Assembly: GCF_000758625.1 (NCBI RefSeq)
Contig: NZ_CP009283.1
Location: 5,281,501-5,345,500 of the forward strand
DNA from: Paenibacillus sp. FSL R7-0273
GTDB taxonomy: Bacteria; Bacillota; Bacilli; Paenibacillales; Paenibacillaceae
Reading direction: 5' to 3'
DNA: 64,000 nucleotides
Shown: piece by piece, positions 25,722-35,316 of the stretch
Layout of the letters: every line of letters begins with the position of its first letter
Numbering within the stretch: position 1 is the first letter of the stretch
Notes under the pieces: generated by a model
Database searches by the model: none
What the model saw: only the letters and a program-made list of their open reading frames with translations
Told to the model about the DNA's origin: nothing
Position numbers and translations under genes: made by a program

Positions 25722-28700
25722 CTATCTTCTCCACACGGCCGGATAATACCTTTCTTCGCCGATGACGGTCGGTTCACTGTTCTGATTGTAGCCTTCCGCC
25801 ATCAATATCACCGTCTGCTCTGCCACCGTAGTGCTTGGATTTACGTTGAGGCTGTTGCCCTCCGCGTTGGCCGGCGCATAGACATTGAGGGTCACCGTCA
25901 AGGGTCCGCTGGCCGTTTTGATGCCTGCAGTGAGTACATCATCAAAAGCCGCATCAACAGAGGTGGTTCTAAAACCGATTTTTCCGGCTGTTAATTCGGT
26001 AACAGGATTGGTCCACTCCACTTTACGCTCCCCGTCGGCATACCCTTTTATTGTGTTCCCCTGAACGATGACCTTCAGCGTATACCATTGCTTCGCAACC
26101 GCCGCGAACGGCGTGCTGGACACATTGGTCAAAACGCCGTCCACCGCTTTGAACAGCTCCAGCTTCTGGTTCGCTCCATTCACGCGGTACATATAATAAT
26201 TGTTGGAGTCCTTCAGCCTGAAAACTAGGCCGGCATTGGCATTGGTAATCGGAATTCTGACCTTGGCTTCATAAGCATAATCCTCCCATGCATCATCGCC
26301 GGCTGTAATGAGGCCTGTCGTGTTCGCCTTCTGGACCAGCGGCTTCGTTTCTTCAGCCGTTGCTGCCGACCATGTGCCGGAGGAGACGGCCCATAACGGT
26401 GTAACTCCGCCTTCAAAATCCTCGCTGAACAGGACGGCATCCCGATCCGCATCTACCGGGGTGTCATCCTTGTCGATGACATCAATCGTAAAGCTCTTTT
26501 CCACATAGAGACCGCCCGAGTCCGTGGCCCTTACGCGGATGGTATAGCTGTTCTTGGTTTCGTAGTCCGGGGAAGTACGAAGGAACAGCGTATTCCCCAG
26601 CACCGCGATGGAAAAGCTGCCGTTGTCGGTATCACCTGCTCCCGGAACCAGCGCATAGGAAAAGGTTTCTCCGGCATCCGGATCAGCTGCGCTTAGCGTT
26701 CCCACCATGCTTCCCGCTGTCGTATTTTCCGCTATGCTGTCCTGCGAGAGCACAATGTCTGTCGGCGCTTCATTGACTGCGGAAACAACGGCGTCGTCGA
26801 ACAGAATTTTGGCCGAGGTTGTCCGGAAGCCAATGCCTCCCGAAGTTAACTCGTTTACGCTATTTGTCCATTCCGTCTTTAATTGGCCGTCCACATATCC
26901 TTTAACCGCGTTCCCTTTCACAACCACCTTTACAGTGTACCACTGCTTGGCAGGGGTGAAATCAACACTGTTCAGAACAGAGGACAATGTTCCGTCTACG
27001 GATTTAAACAGCTCCAGCTTTTTGCTCTTGGCATTGATCCGGTACATATAGAAATTTTTGTTGTCCTTCACCCTGAAGAGAAGCCCTGCGTTCTCCTCTC
27101 CGTTGATAAATGGAAGGTACAGCTTCGCCTCATAGGTATAATCCGTCCATGGGGCACTATCATTAACCGTAATGAGATAAGTCGTAGTCTGGCTTCCGGT
27201 AGCCAGAACCTGGTTTCCGGCTTCTTCCTTAACCGACCAGGTACCCGCCGCCGCTGTCCAGCCCGTGTGATTGCCGTCTTCAAAATGATCGCTGAAAAGA
27301 GAAGGGCTGGAATTGGCAATGACCACGCCGCTCACATTTTCATTTTTCACTGCCGCCTTCAGATCGCTCAGGCTTGTTGCCAGCTTGCCCTTCACATAAA
27401 CATCCGTGAACGTCACTCCGTTCACCATTCCGCCCCGGACGACATTCCCCTGGATCGGAGACTCGCCTCCCGTTTCGCGGACATTGATGTTTTTGAGCAC
27501 GACATTGCTTACATCGCCGGCTGTGCTGGTGGAAATCCGGAGCCAGTAATTCCCAAATTGGTTGATGCCGACCCGCTCGATATCAATATTTTCAAATGTA
27601 ACGTCCTTGGCCCAGCCTTCCACCGGAAGCGGGTTTTCCGTATAAGCATGATCTACCAGCAGCGCCCGGGCACTCTGATACACATATGAATTGCGGATGG
27701 TAACGCCGACCTGCGGCGTGCATATGCCCATCCCCAGCTTGAAGGCTGCACAGCGGGTCCAGGCCAGACAGTCGTCAAAGACCACGTTGCTCAGGCTCTC
27801 AATGGCTCCCGGCCAGTCTTTGGACATCCCCTTCTGCGGCCACGTTTTAGTGGAAAACGTATCGTCGTCTGAAATGGCAATGGCATGCTTCACCAGCACG
27901 TTCTGGCTCTCGTTGATATCAATGGCGTCATCCTCAAGTACATGCAAGTCCTGGAAGCCCTTATAATTCGTAATCCTCACATTGTCGGAACGGACCACGA
28001 GGAACGCCCAGAACCCGCCATCCCGCAAGGTCAAGCCGTCAAACGTAAAATGGCTGGTTGCGATGGGAACGACCAGATTATTGATAAAGCCTTCCCCTTT
28101 TTTGTGGGTCGGCGGCGGATCGGTCATTTTCCGCTTCCGCATCTCGATCCCTTTCCCGTCGATGGTTCCGCGTCCGCGCATGGTGATATTCTCGGAATTT
28201 ACGGCCGTGCGGATAAAATAAGTTCCGTCCGAGATAGAATCCTTCCGGAAGTCATTCCGGTAATCCTCACCCCTGCCTGTGCCGACAATGACGGCGCCTC
28301 CCGCCAGATAGAAGGTGACATTGCTTTTCAAGGTCAGGTTGCTGCTCTTGTAGACGCCGGCCGGGATATACACGATGCCGCCTCCGGCTTGATTGGCATC
28401 GTCAATGGCCTGCTGAATTGCATTCGACGTGATGGTCGTCCCGGAGCTGTCCGCGTTGTACGGCGCAGCGGTTACATTGTAAATTCCGGGACCTGTAGAG
28501 GCGGGAATATCCGTTTCGAGCGGATCGGCGGCGATGACAAGCCGTTTTCTCCGTTTTTCCGGGTCAGGCTCATCCGCCTTTTCATTGGGGGCTTGATTGA
28601 TATCCACGATCACATAGGTTGAGGCAGAAAGGGTGAAGGTCAGTTTGTTTCCGTTGACTGTCCCCTGGATATTCTTGGCGAGCGGACTGATCGAATAATT

Positions 28701-29045
28701 GGTGATCGGCTGGTTCGCCGTAACCTCAAGGGTGACGGTTCCTGAAAATGAAAACTGCGCGTAATCATAGTCAGGCAAATATTTGATTACGGGGACTGCT
28801 TCTGAATCCGCTTTCAACGAAAAAATGGCGGATGCTTCATAAATGTCGGGCTTCGGATAGTTCTGAATGACTGCCGCCCCTTGCGCATTCTGCAGAGAAG
28901 CCGGGGATTCGGCTGCGCCTGCAGAATCTGTTGCCGTTAGCGAGTAGCTTGGATCGGCTTCGTCCGCCCCCGCTGTCTGCGGAATAAACCCGGTAAGCAT
29001 GACGGCGAACGCTAATAAAAGAACCATTGCCTTTTTAATACGCAT
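25722..29045 (-). CDS. Secreted beta-helix polysaccharide enzyme (GH28/pectate-lyase-like) with duplicated LamG-like modules
   Basis: 1107 residues. Signal peptide 1-27. A right-handed beta-helix at about 180-590 opens with GIYNVTAAPYNADSSG..AIQQAIDDANQAGGGIVYIPAG; DDAIDI and ISDDDTFSTKT resemble the acidic motifs of GH28 polygalacturonases, but no GHG motif is seen, so the reaction is uncertain. Two similar ~170-residue modules (about 596-770 and 872-1042), each with a DHFEDG/EDFEGG start and KQWYT(V/L)KV core, flank a cadherin-like repeat. The last ~20 residues look unlike a domain, and the gene may have lost a tail. The start has GAGGAGG. It is the last gene of the sugar locus. Confidence 0.8.
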   Translation of the reverse strand: MRIKKAMVLLLAFAVMLTGFIPQTAGADEADPSYSLTATDSAGAAESPASLQNAQGAAVIQNYPKPDIYEASAIFSLKADSEAVPVIKYLPDYDYAQFSFSGTVTLEVTANQPITNYSISPLAKNIQGTVNGNKLTFTLSASTYVIVDINQAPNEKADEPDPEKRRKRLVIAADPLETDIPASTGPGIYNVTAAPYNADSSGTTITSNAIQQAIDDANQAGGGIVYIPAGVYKSSNLTLKSNVTFYLAGGAVIVGTGRGEDYRNDFRKDSISDGTYFIRTAVNSENITMRGRGTIDGKGIEMRKRKMTDPPPTHKKGEGFINNLVVPIATSHFTFDGLTLRDGGFWAFLVVRSDNVRITNYKGFQDLHVLEDDAIDINESQNVLVKHAIAISDDDTFSTKTWPQKGMSKDWPGAIESLSNVVFDDCLAWTRCAAFKLGMGICTPQVGVTIRNSYVYQSARALLVDHAYTENPLPVEGWAKDVTFENIDIERVGINQFGNYWLRISTSTAGDVSNVVLKNINVRETGGESPIQGNVVRGGMVNGVTFTDVYVKGKLATSLSDLKAAVKNENVSGVVIANSSPSLFSDHFEDGNHTGWTAAAGTWSVKEEAGNQVLATGSQTTTYLITVNDSAPWTDYTYEAKLYLPFINGEENAGLLFRVKDNKNFYMYRINAKSKKLELFKSVDGTLSSVLNSVDFTPAKQWYTVKVVVKGNAVKGYVDGQLKTEWTNSVNELTSGGIGFRTTSAKILFDDAVVSAVNEAPTDIVLSQDSIAENTTAGSMVGTLSAADPDAGETFSYALVPGAGDTDNGSFSIAVLGNTLFLRTSPDYETKNSYTIRVRATDSGGLYVEKSFTIDVIDKDDTPVDADRDAVLFSEDFEGGVTPLWAVSSGTWSAATAEETKPLVQKANTTGLITAGDDAWEDYAYEAKVRIPITNANAGLVFRLKDSNNYYMYRVNGANQKLELFKAVDGVLTNVSSTPFAAVAKQWYTLKVIVQGNTIKGYADGERKVEWTNPVTELTAGKIGFRTTSVDAAFDDVLTAGIKTASGPLTVTLNVYAPANAEGNSLNVNPSTTVAEQTVILMAEGYNQNSEPTVIGEERYYPAVWRR

Positions 29046-29379
29046 ATTGGCCTCCTCAAAATAAATAATCTATATAGAACGTCATTAAGAGACTAACGAA
29101 CCGTCTCCTGAAAGCGTTGAGCAGCGGATGGATCTCCCTTGCCAAAGCGCTAACCTTAGTCAGTCGGTTCGGAGCCAAATCAGTTTTAAGTGTAGTTTGT
29201 GCAATTAAAACAGGGGAATTTAGTCATTTTAAGAAGATAACTGTATTCTGTACATCTATTTTTCGCGAAAAAGCCGGTTCGGGGCGTTTTCGGCAAATAT
29301 AAATGTATAGAGTGCAGTTAAAACCTGCTGCGAAGCTAATTAGCCTAGTTTAGTTGCAGAAAGTACAGTTATTTCAGCC
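29046..29379. other. Promoter-side gap of the pectinase-like gene, no gene recognised
   Basis: No protein-like frame is evident. The part next to 29045 should contain the promoter and leader of the pectinase-like gene; I could not single out a convincing -35/-10 pair. Confidence 0.3.
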
Positions 29380-29675
29380 CGTCTCATTCATGATGCCGTG
29401 CCATTACCTGCGAAACAGGGCAAGTGCATCACCCAGAAGAAGGAGAGGCGGACGCTGCCGCCTTTATTTAGTTTTACAGGATCTTCTCTCTGCTTCCCCC
29501 AGCAAAAAAATGGCTTTGATGTTGGACAACAGCCCGATTCATTACGCTACCGAGTTACAGCTGTTTCCCAAGGAGAATCCGTATTTGCAGCTCGGTTTTC
29601 TATCACCTTACAACCCAAACCGGAACCCTGCTGCTAAAGGACTTTAGCTGTGGAGGCGATAGATTATCTCCATGT
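29380..29675 (+). pseudogene. IS630-family transposase remnant
   Basis: The frame includes MALMLDNSPIHYATELQLF and LGFLSPYNPNRNPAAKGL before a stop. These match the DDE_3 patterns VLDNARIHHA and LPPYSPNLNPIE of IS630 transposases, including the second catalytic Asp but with the final Glu region broken by a stop and frameshift. Only the C-terminal third remains. It separates the SGNH gene from the pectinase-like gene. Confidence 0.65.
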
Positions 29676-29861
29676 GAGGTTATAAACGTAATTGCGGTTT
29701 ATATAACCCTTACGCACGGGCACACCCGGTAGAACCTGACCCTTCCGGTACATCAGCTCCTTTCCTTCCTGCTTCTCCTTTTGGGCTCCGGGGATAGTAA
29801 TCGCTTTCATTTTCCTTTGCACGGAGCTATTCATTTACTATAATGCCTGTCCAAAAAGAAA

Positions 29862-29882
29862 AGAGCGGGGTAAGCCCACTCT
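29862..29882 (-). terminator. Rho-independent terminator of the SGNH-FAD-GH130-ABC operon
   Basis: On the minus strand, AGAGTGGG, loop, CCCGCTCT is followed by TTTTCTTTTT, about 75 bases past the SGNH gene stop. Confidence 0.75.
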
Positions 29883-29955
29883 CCAGGGATAAAAATATAC
29901 TGTTCTGAAATTCTGCGGATCGTTCGGGGCGCAAAGCAACCGGTGCTGGTCCCCG

Positions 29956-30954
29956 TTACTTATCTGCGGAGCGGTATACGCCCTCCAAAAGCCCCGGGAA
30001 GCGCCTGCCCATCAGCTTGTACCCATCGGCTCCGGGATGCAGACCGTCCGTAAGGAAGGCCTCCTCCTCCGCCCCGAGCCAATCCAGCCCGTCCCGGCAG
30101 TAAAGATAGCGGTCGCCCCGCTCCCGCAGCAGCTTCACTGTCTCGCGGATGGCTTCGCGCATCATCGGCAGAGTGAAGCCCAGCGGATTGAGCTCTGTTT
30201 CACGGATGGTGCCATAGACCGGAGTAATGACAAGCAGCGGAGTTTCCTTATGTCCGTCGCGGATGGTCTCCAGCAGTCCGATCAGCAGCGGCTTGAACAT
30301 ACGCGGGCTTAAGGTGGCTGCGCCGTAGATGTTCACCCCCGCACAAATGGAGATGAAATCAGCCGGCAGATCGCGGATCAGCCGCCCGATCATCGGCTCC
30401 ATATGGCAGTTGCCGGAGAAGCCGAGGCTGGTCAGGTTGAAGCCGCAGGCCTCGGCTGCAATGGCAGGCCAGGTACGCGAAGGGCTGGATGCCGCGACGC
30501 ATTGCGTAATGGAGCTGCCGTAGGTGACCCAGCGGGGCCGGCCGTCCGGCAGCGGGACGCCGAATGCACCGGCACTGATCCGCAGACCGGTGACAGTCAT
30601 GCCCGTATTCTGCGGGAGCCAGATTTCTAAATCCTTGGTCCCGCCGGGCAATCCGCCGAAATGCGCTTCAGTCGCGCCGGCCGGCAGATGGAGCGTCCAG
30701 AGGAGCGCTCCTCCAGCCACGCAATCCATCGCGGCCTCCTCTGCAAGCGGCGCGAACGAAACCGCAACCTCCGCGGAATCCGTACGCAGCCGCAGGCGGA
30801 CACCGGCGCAGATTTCCGCTTTCCCCTCGATCCCCCCGGGCGGATACAGCCCGTAATCCGGGAAAGGAATCCGCCAAGGCTTAATTCCGCCTTCAAGGTG
30901 CTCCAGCGAAACGGCGCCGTGAAACCATGCGTCCGTTAGAGAAAGCAGCCTCAC
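29956..30954 (-). CDS. SGNH/GDSL-family esterase
   Basis: 332 residues. An N-terminal jelly-roll of ~140 residues is followed by an SGNH hydrolase core: block I YGSSITQC with the nucleophile serine, block II GFSGNC, block III GVNIYG, and block V DGLHPGADGY with the catalytic Asp and His. No signal peptide, so it would deacetylate imported oligosaccharides in the cytosol. Its ATG overlaps the stop of the FAD oxidoreductase gene by four bases (ATGA), so the two are translationally coupled. Confidence 0.85.
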   Translation of the reverse strand: MRLLSLTDAWFHGAVSLEHLEGGIKPWRIPFPDYGLYPPGGIEGKAEICAGVRLRLRTDSAEVAVSFAPLAEEAAMDCVAGGALLWTLHLPAGATEAHFGGLPGGTKDLEIWLPQNTGMTVTGLRISAGAFGVPLPDGRPRWVTYGSSITQCVAASSPSRTWPAIAAEACGFNLTSLGFSGNCHMEPMIGRLIRDLPADFISICAGVNIYGAATLSPRMFKPLLIGLLETIRDGHKETPLLVITPVYGTIRETELNPLGFTLPMMREAIRETVKLLRERGDRYLYCRDGLDWLGAEEEAFLTDGLHPGADGYKLMGRRFPGLLEGVYRSADK

Positions 30955-32336
30955 GGCGTGTTCCCTTCCTTCTCCTTCTCCTTCTCGGCGGGTACCCGAT
31001 CTTCACCCAGCCACACATCCTGCTCCAGCAGCCGCCGCTGAAGCTCAGCAACGGCTATGCCCCGTGAGCCGGTGCTGCCTTGCAGCGCAAGCACAGCCGC
31101 CGTGCCGGCTGCCTGGCCCATAGAGAAGCAGTTGGGCATAACCCGCAGAGAGCCCTGAACCGCCCGGTCCGAGGACACGGAGCGTCCGGCCACCCACAGG
31201 TTGTCGATGCCGACCGGCAGCATGATCCGGTAAGGCACGCCATGCGAAACTCCCGGAGGCAGATGGTTAAAGGTCATATCGCTTTTGCTGTTGGCGAGAT
31301 GGATGTCAATATAATAGGCATTGCGGGCAATGTCGTCGGGGAAGGAACGGGCTGTAATGAAATCATCCACGGTCAGGATATAATCCCCTTCAATGCGGCG
31401 GGTCTCCCGGATGCCGAGCTGCTCTCCGCTCGCCACCATATGGGCGTGCTCAAAGCCCGGTACATACTTGCGGAAGAACTGCAGCTGGCGCTCCGCCGTG
31501 CGGCGCCCTTCAATCGCCCCGCGCGTCAGATCCTCGGCAAGGGTTCCGTCGATACCAAACACATGGCCGAAGTTGACCCCTACGAGATAGTCGCTCACCC
31601 AGGCAAGGCCGGAAATCGACTTACGGCCCTCCGGCAGCGCTCCTTCGGAAATCGCCAGCTCCACTGTTGTGTGCAGCTGGCCCGTATCTCCGCTCTCCTC
31701 CAGGAAACGGCTGAACTTCGGGCGGTCGACATTTGCCAGCAGGTAGCACATGCTGCCGGGCTGAAGCTCGCCCTCCTCTCCGCCCTTCTGGAAAGGAACG
31801 CCTGCCAGCGCGGCGATGTCTCCATCTCCGGTACAATCAATAATATACCGGCAGGAGATGAAGGAGCGTCCGGTTTTGTTGACGACAATGACGCCCTCAA
31901 CCGTCTTGCGGTCCGGGGACAGCACCACATCGTAGACAAAAGTATGGTATAGCGGCGTCACACCGCTTTCCAGAACGGCATTGTCATAGACCCGTTTCAG
32001 CACCTCCGGATCAATCGGTACCCAATCCAGCATATCCTGATATTCCTTGCGGAAAGCAGGGTCGCAAGCCTCCTTCATCTGCTCCATCAGCTGAAGGCCA
32101 AGGCCGCGGACAATCGGCTTCTGTTTATCCGTAAAGGGGCAGAAGGCGGGGACGAGCGCAACCGTGCCCATGCCGCCGAGAAATCCCCTTTGCTCCACCA
32201 GCATAGTTGTGGCTCCCCCCCGCGCAGCGGCAATGGCTGCGGCGATGCCGGAAGCCCCGCCGCCGATAACCAGCACATCCACCTCGCGGGTAACCGGAAT
32301 GACGGCGGAAGGCAGTGTAATATATCCGTTATTCAT
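30951..32336 (-). CDS. FAD-dependent oxidoreductase (PF12831 FAD_oxidored type), first of two
   Basis: 461 residues. The N-terminal dinucleotide fold is VDVLVIGGGASGIAAAIAAA (about 19-38), followed by LVEQRGFLGGMGT. RYIIDCTGDGDIAALAG, DYILTVDDF and the closing LWVAGRSVSSDRAVQGSLRV..MGQAAGTAA are the usual blocks of this family. Members are often found in carbohydrate-use clusters, but their reactions are mostly unknown. It is flanked by GH130 and SGNH genes in one operon, suggesting it oxidises a sugar or glycoside. Confidence 0.85.
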   Translation of the reverse strand: MNNGYITLPSAVIPVTREVDVLVIGGGASGIAAAIAAARGGATTMLVEQRGFLGGMGTVALVPAFCPFTDKQKPIVRGLGLQLMEQMKEACDPAFRKEYQDMLDWVPIDPEVLKRVYDNAVLESGVTPLYHTFVYDVVLSPDRKTVEGVIVVNKTGRSFISCRYIIDCTGDGDIAALAGVPFQKGGEEGELQPGSMCYLLANVDRPKFSRFLEESGDTGQLHTTVELAISEGALPEGRKSISGLAWVSDYLVGVNFGHVFGIDGTLAEDLTRGAIEGRRTAERQLQFFRKYVPGFEHAHMVASGEQLGIRETRRIEGDYILTVDDFITARSFPDDIARNAYYIDIHLANSKSDMTFNHLPPGVSHGVPYRIMLPVGIDNLWVAGRSVSSDRAVQGSLRVMPNCFSMGQAAGTAAVLALQGSTGSRGIAVAELQRRLLEQDVWLGEDRVPAEKEKEKEGNTP

Positions 32337-32381
32337 AGAAACCTCTCCAATCTATATAGGTTTACCTTTCCCTACGGCTAA

Positions 32382-33392
32382 TTACTTGACCACGCCTTCA
32401 AGACAAAGACGCAGCAGATCGTCCACATGCGCAGTAGCCAGGCATTCCACCGTATCTGCGGCTCCGTAGTAGATTTTGACTTCCCCGGAATCCTCCAGAA
32501 TCATGCCCCCCGGAAAAATAACGTCATTGCGGAAGCCTCCGCTGGTCTCATAAGCAGCCTCCGGGGCAAGCAGAGGCGCAGCCGCCCGGCCGATAATCCG
32601 GCTGGGATCTTCGAGATCCAGCAGCATAATCCCGGTGGTATAACGCTTCTTCCAGCTGTCCTCCCAGCCGTTCTTGCCGCGGCTGCGATCCAGGTCCACG
32701 GCGTGGAATAAGGTCAGCCAGCCTTTGTCCGTCTTGACGGGCGGGGCACCCGGGCCTACCTTGTCATTGGCATAGGCCACATCCTCCACCGCCAGCAGCA
32801 GCCTGGAGTTCCCCCAGTATTTCAGGTCCGGGGAGTCGCTCATCCACATGTCGAAGCGGTCTTTGCCGCCCCGGCTGTATACAGGCATGGGACGCTCCAG
32901 ACGCACATAACGGCCTCCGATTGTCTCCGGGAACAGGACCATATTACGGTTGTCCGGCAGCGACAGGCTCAGCACCTCGAAGGAGCGGAAATCCTCCGTT
33001 ACGGCAATGCCGCCGCGCAGTCCGTGCTTCGTATCGACCGCAAAGCACATGTAGCATTGCTCGCCGATTACCGTCAGCCGCGGGTCATACACGCGGATAA
33101 CCTCCTCGTCATGCCAGGACCAGCAGGGCTGCGGCTGAACCTCCCACTTGATTCCGTCTTCACTGAAGGCCAGCCCGAGATTGGTTGTATGGTGAGGGGC
33201 AACAATCCCCTTGCGTTCATCGCCATAGTCATTGCGGAAAACCATCACATATTTGCCTTTGAATTTGGCGACCCCGGCGTTGAAGACCATCGCGGGACCG
33301 TAAGGCACATTGCCCGGCGACAGAATCGGGTTCGCAGGATGCCGGGTGATTACCGGACTGGAGAATAAAGGTCCAACTGTTAAATCGCTCAT
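32382..33392 (-). CDS. GH130 glycoside phosphorylase-like protein, first of two
   Basis: 336 residues, a five-bladed beta-propeller of the GH130 family. Conserved points are PILSPGNVPYGPAMVFNAGVAKF at the N-terminus, FRNDYG, VYDPRLTVIG (the acid residue that acts through the sugar hydroxyl in GH130), KVGPGAPPVKTDKGWLTLFHAVD and IFPGGMILEDSGEVKIYYGAAD. GH130 enzymes mostly phosphorolyse or hydrolyse beta-mannosides. Cytosolic. Encoded between the ABC permeases and the FAD oxidoreductase. Confidence 0.87.
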   Translation of the reverse strand: MSDLTVGPLFSSPVITRHPANPILSPGNVPYGPAMVFNAGVAKFKGKYVMVFRNDYGDERKGIVAPHHTTNLGLAFSEDGIKWEVQPQPCWSWHDEEVIRVYDPRLTVIGEQCYMCFAVDTKHGLRGGIAVTEDFRSFEVLSLSLPDNRNMVLFPETIGGRYVRLERPMPVYSRGGKDRFDMWMSDSPDLKYWGNSRLLLAVEDVAYANDKVGPGAPPVKTDKGWLTLFHAVDLDRSRGKNGWEDSWKKRYTTGIMLLDLEDPSRIIGRAAAPLLAPEAAYETSGGFRNDVIFPGGMILEDSGEVKIYYGAADTVECLATAHVDDLLRLCLEGVVK

Positions 33393-33423
33393 ATCATAAT
33401 GCTCCTTGTATATGGAATTGAAT

Positions 33424-34326
33424 CTAACCTTTGACTGAGCCCGCCGTTACTTGGATAAACGTCTTGTTGGCCAAAATATAAGCGAGCAGCATCGGCAGGA
33501 TCGACAGGCAGGCCCCCGCCATCATCAGATGGATCTGCATGGCCGCGGAAGAGCCGTAGCGGAGGTTGGCCAGACCGACGGTCAGCGTCTGCAGCTGCGG
33601 ATTGGTCATTGTGAACACCAGCGGCAGGATATATTCGTTCCACGCATGGCGGAAGGCGAACAATCCGGCCACGCCCAGTCCCGGCGTCAAGAGCGGCAAA
33701 ATAATGCGGAAGAACGTACGGATAAAGCCGGAGCCGTCCACCATAGCTGCTTCGTCCAGCTCCCTGGGAATAGCCTTGAAAAAGCCCTGCAGCATGAAAA
33801 ACGTGCTGGAATGGGCACTGATCAGAATCAGGATGACACCCCATAGCGAGGTGTTCAGATGCAGCGCGACCATCAGGTCAAACTGCGGGCGCAGCACGAT
33901 GGCGCCGACGGAAATGAACATCATTGAAGCCTGGACCGTCACGTATAGGGATTTGCCGGGAAAATCGCGCCTGTCGACCACATAAGCCGCCATAGCCGCG
34001 ACCAGCAGGGTGCCTGCCGTAACCATAATGCTGACAAAAGCGCTGTTCCAGGTATAGCGCGCGAAGTTGGCCTGCTTCCAGGCTTCCGCGTAGTTGGAGA
34101 ATTGCAGCTTGGCCGGCAGCAGACTGCCGCCGGTCATCATTTCGGCGCCGGTCTTGAGGGAGCCGGATAGCGTCATAAAAAGGGGGAACAGGGTCAGTAC
34201 CGCCGTCGCCAATAAAAACAGCCACATGAGCGTACGGGCCACAATCCTGCCTGCATGGCCCGGAACCGGGCGGGCCGTGATGTTCCCGCGCCTGTCCGGC
34301 TGTTGGGATAACACTTGCTCGTTCAT
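33424..34326 (-). CDS. Carbohydrate ABC transporter permease (MalG-type)
   Basis: 300 residues from ATG 34326, preferred because GGGAGGT lies in front of it. Six membrane segments are expected, with the cytoplasmic EAA-loop PRELDEAAMVDGSGFIRTFFRIILPLLTPG, which contacts the ATPase. Twin of the upstream permease gene; the cluster has no ATP-binding subunit, so a shared MsmK/MsmX-type ATPase encoded elsewhere is expected, as is common in Bacillales. Confidence 0.9.
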   Translation of the reverse strand: MNEQVLSQQPDRRGNITARPVPGHAGRIVARTLMWLFLLATAVLTLFPLFMTLSGSLKTGAEMMTGGSLLPAKLQFSNYAEAWKQANFARYTWNSAFVSIMVTAGTLLVAAMAAYVVDRRDFPGKSLYVTVQASMMFISVGAIVLRPQFDLMVALHLNTSLWGVILILISAHSSTFFMLQGFFKAIPRELDEAAMVDGSGFIRTFFRIILPLLTPGLGVAGLFAFRHAWNEYILPLVFTMTNPQLQTLTVGLANLRYGSSAAMQIHLMMAGACLSILPMLLAYILANKTFIQVTAGSVKG

Positions 34327-34345
34327 TGCTGGACCTCCCATGCGT

Positions 34346-35245
34346 TTAATATACCTTGCTCATTTTACGGCTCAGGAAGAAGTACAGGCCGGTGATGCCG
34401 CCGACGATAATGGCGCTTGCGAAGCCTACAGCACTGCCGTATCCAAGCTGCTGCACAACTGGCGATCCGGTGGATACCGGGAACAAAAGTTTGTACAGAT
34501 AGAGGTACATGACCTCGGTTTTGCCGATCGGTCCGCCTTCCGTGATGACCATGATGCTCTCATAGCCCTTCAAGGAAGCGATAATCGCCAGCATAATGAC
34601 CATCTGGGCTACCGGAGCCAGCATGGGAAGCGTGATATTCCAGAACCGCCTTCCGGCGTTCGCGCCGTCGATGGCCGCGCTCTCGTACAGATCCTGCGGA
34701 ATGCTCTGCAGTCCGGCCAGGAACAGCAGCATATAGTTGCCGACCGCACCCCATACCGCGACCAGAATGACGGTGAGCATCGCATGCTTTGGACCGAGCC
34801 AGTCAATCGGCTGGGAGACCAGATGCAGCTTCATCAAAAGTGTGTTAACCATCCCGTTATAGGAATTAAAGATGTTATAAAAAACAACCGATATGACTGC
34901 GGTACTGATGACCGTCGGCATGAAATAGATCCCCCGCAGCAGATTTCCGCCGCGCAGCCGGCCGTTCAGGATGACTGCCAGCAGCAGGGACAAGGGCAGT
35001 GTCAGCAGCAGCTTCCCGCCGGCAAAGATAAAGGTGTTACCTACCGACTCCCAGAACAATTCATCGCGCAGCAGACGGCTGAAGTTGTCCAGGCCAACGA
35101 ACAGCGCCTCGCCGTAGCCGGCATAATCATAGAACATATAGCGCAGCATCCAGATCAGGGGATAGATGCCCAGGGTTGCCGTTAAAATGATGCTTGGGAT
35201 CAAAAAAAGAGTATTCTCCCCCAGCCGTTTCCACTTAAATTCCAT
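34346..35245 (-). CDS. Carbohydrate ABC transporter permease (MalF/UgpA-type)
   Basis: 299 residues, six predicted membrane segments, and the EAA-loop LYESAAIDGANAGRRFWNITLPMLAP. It begins with the short N-terminus and first helix NTLFLIPSIILTATLGIYPL typical of YesP/UgpA-like permeases. It lies between the binding-protein gene and the second permease, in the usual order of a sugar importer. Confidence 0.9.
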   Translation of the reverse strand: MEFKWKRLGENTLFLIPSIILTATLGIYPLIWMLRYMFYDYAGYGEALFVGLDNFSRLLRDELFWESVGNTFIFAGGKLLLTLPLSLLLAVILNGRLRGGNLLRGIYFMPTVISTAVISVVFYNIFNSYNGMVNTLLMKLHLVSQPIDWLGPKHAMLTVILVAVWGAVGNYMLLFLAGLQSIPQDLYESAAIDGANAGRRFWNITLPMLAPVAQMVIMLAIIASLKGYESIMVITEGGPIGKTEVMYLYLYKLLFPVSTGSPVVQQLGYGSAVGFASAIIVGGITGLYFFLSRKMSKVY

Positions 35246-35316
35246 CTTTCGTTCCTCCTTCGGGGAAAGAAAAGGGGCGGCCGCCAGGAAGTGCGCGGCA
35301 GTCCCATCTTTACCTG

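Noticed and set aside
25535..25777. Long N-terminal extension of the HAD protein
   Set aside because: The frame happens to be open through repeat F, but the ATG at 25534 has the ribosome site and begins exactly at the HAD fold.
33389..33844. Open frame antisense or shifted within the permease gene
   Set aside because: Shadow of the GC-rich permease coding sequence, no family similarity and no ribosome site; the same applies to many long frames in 30-44 kb.
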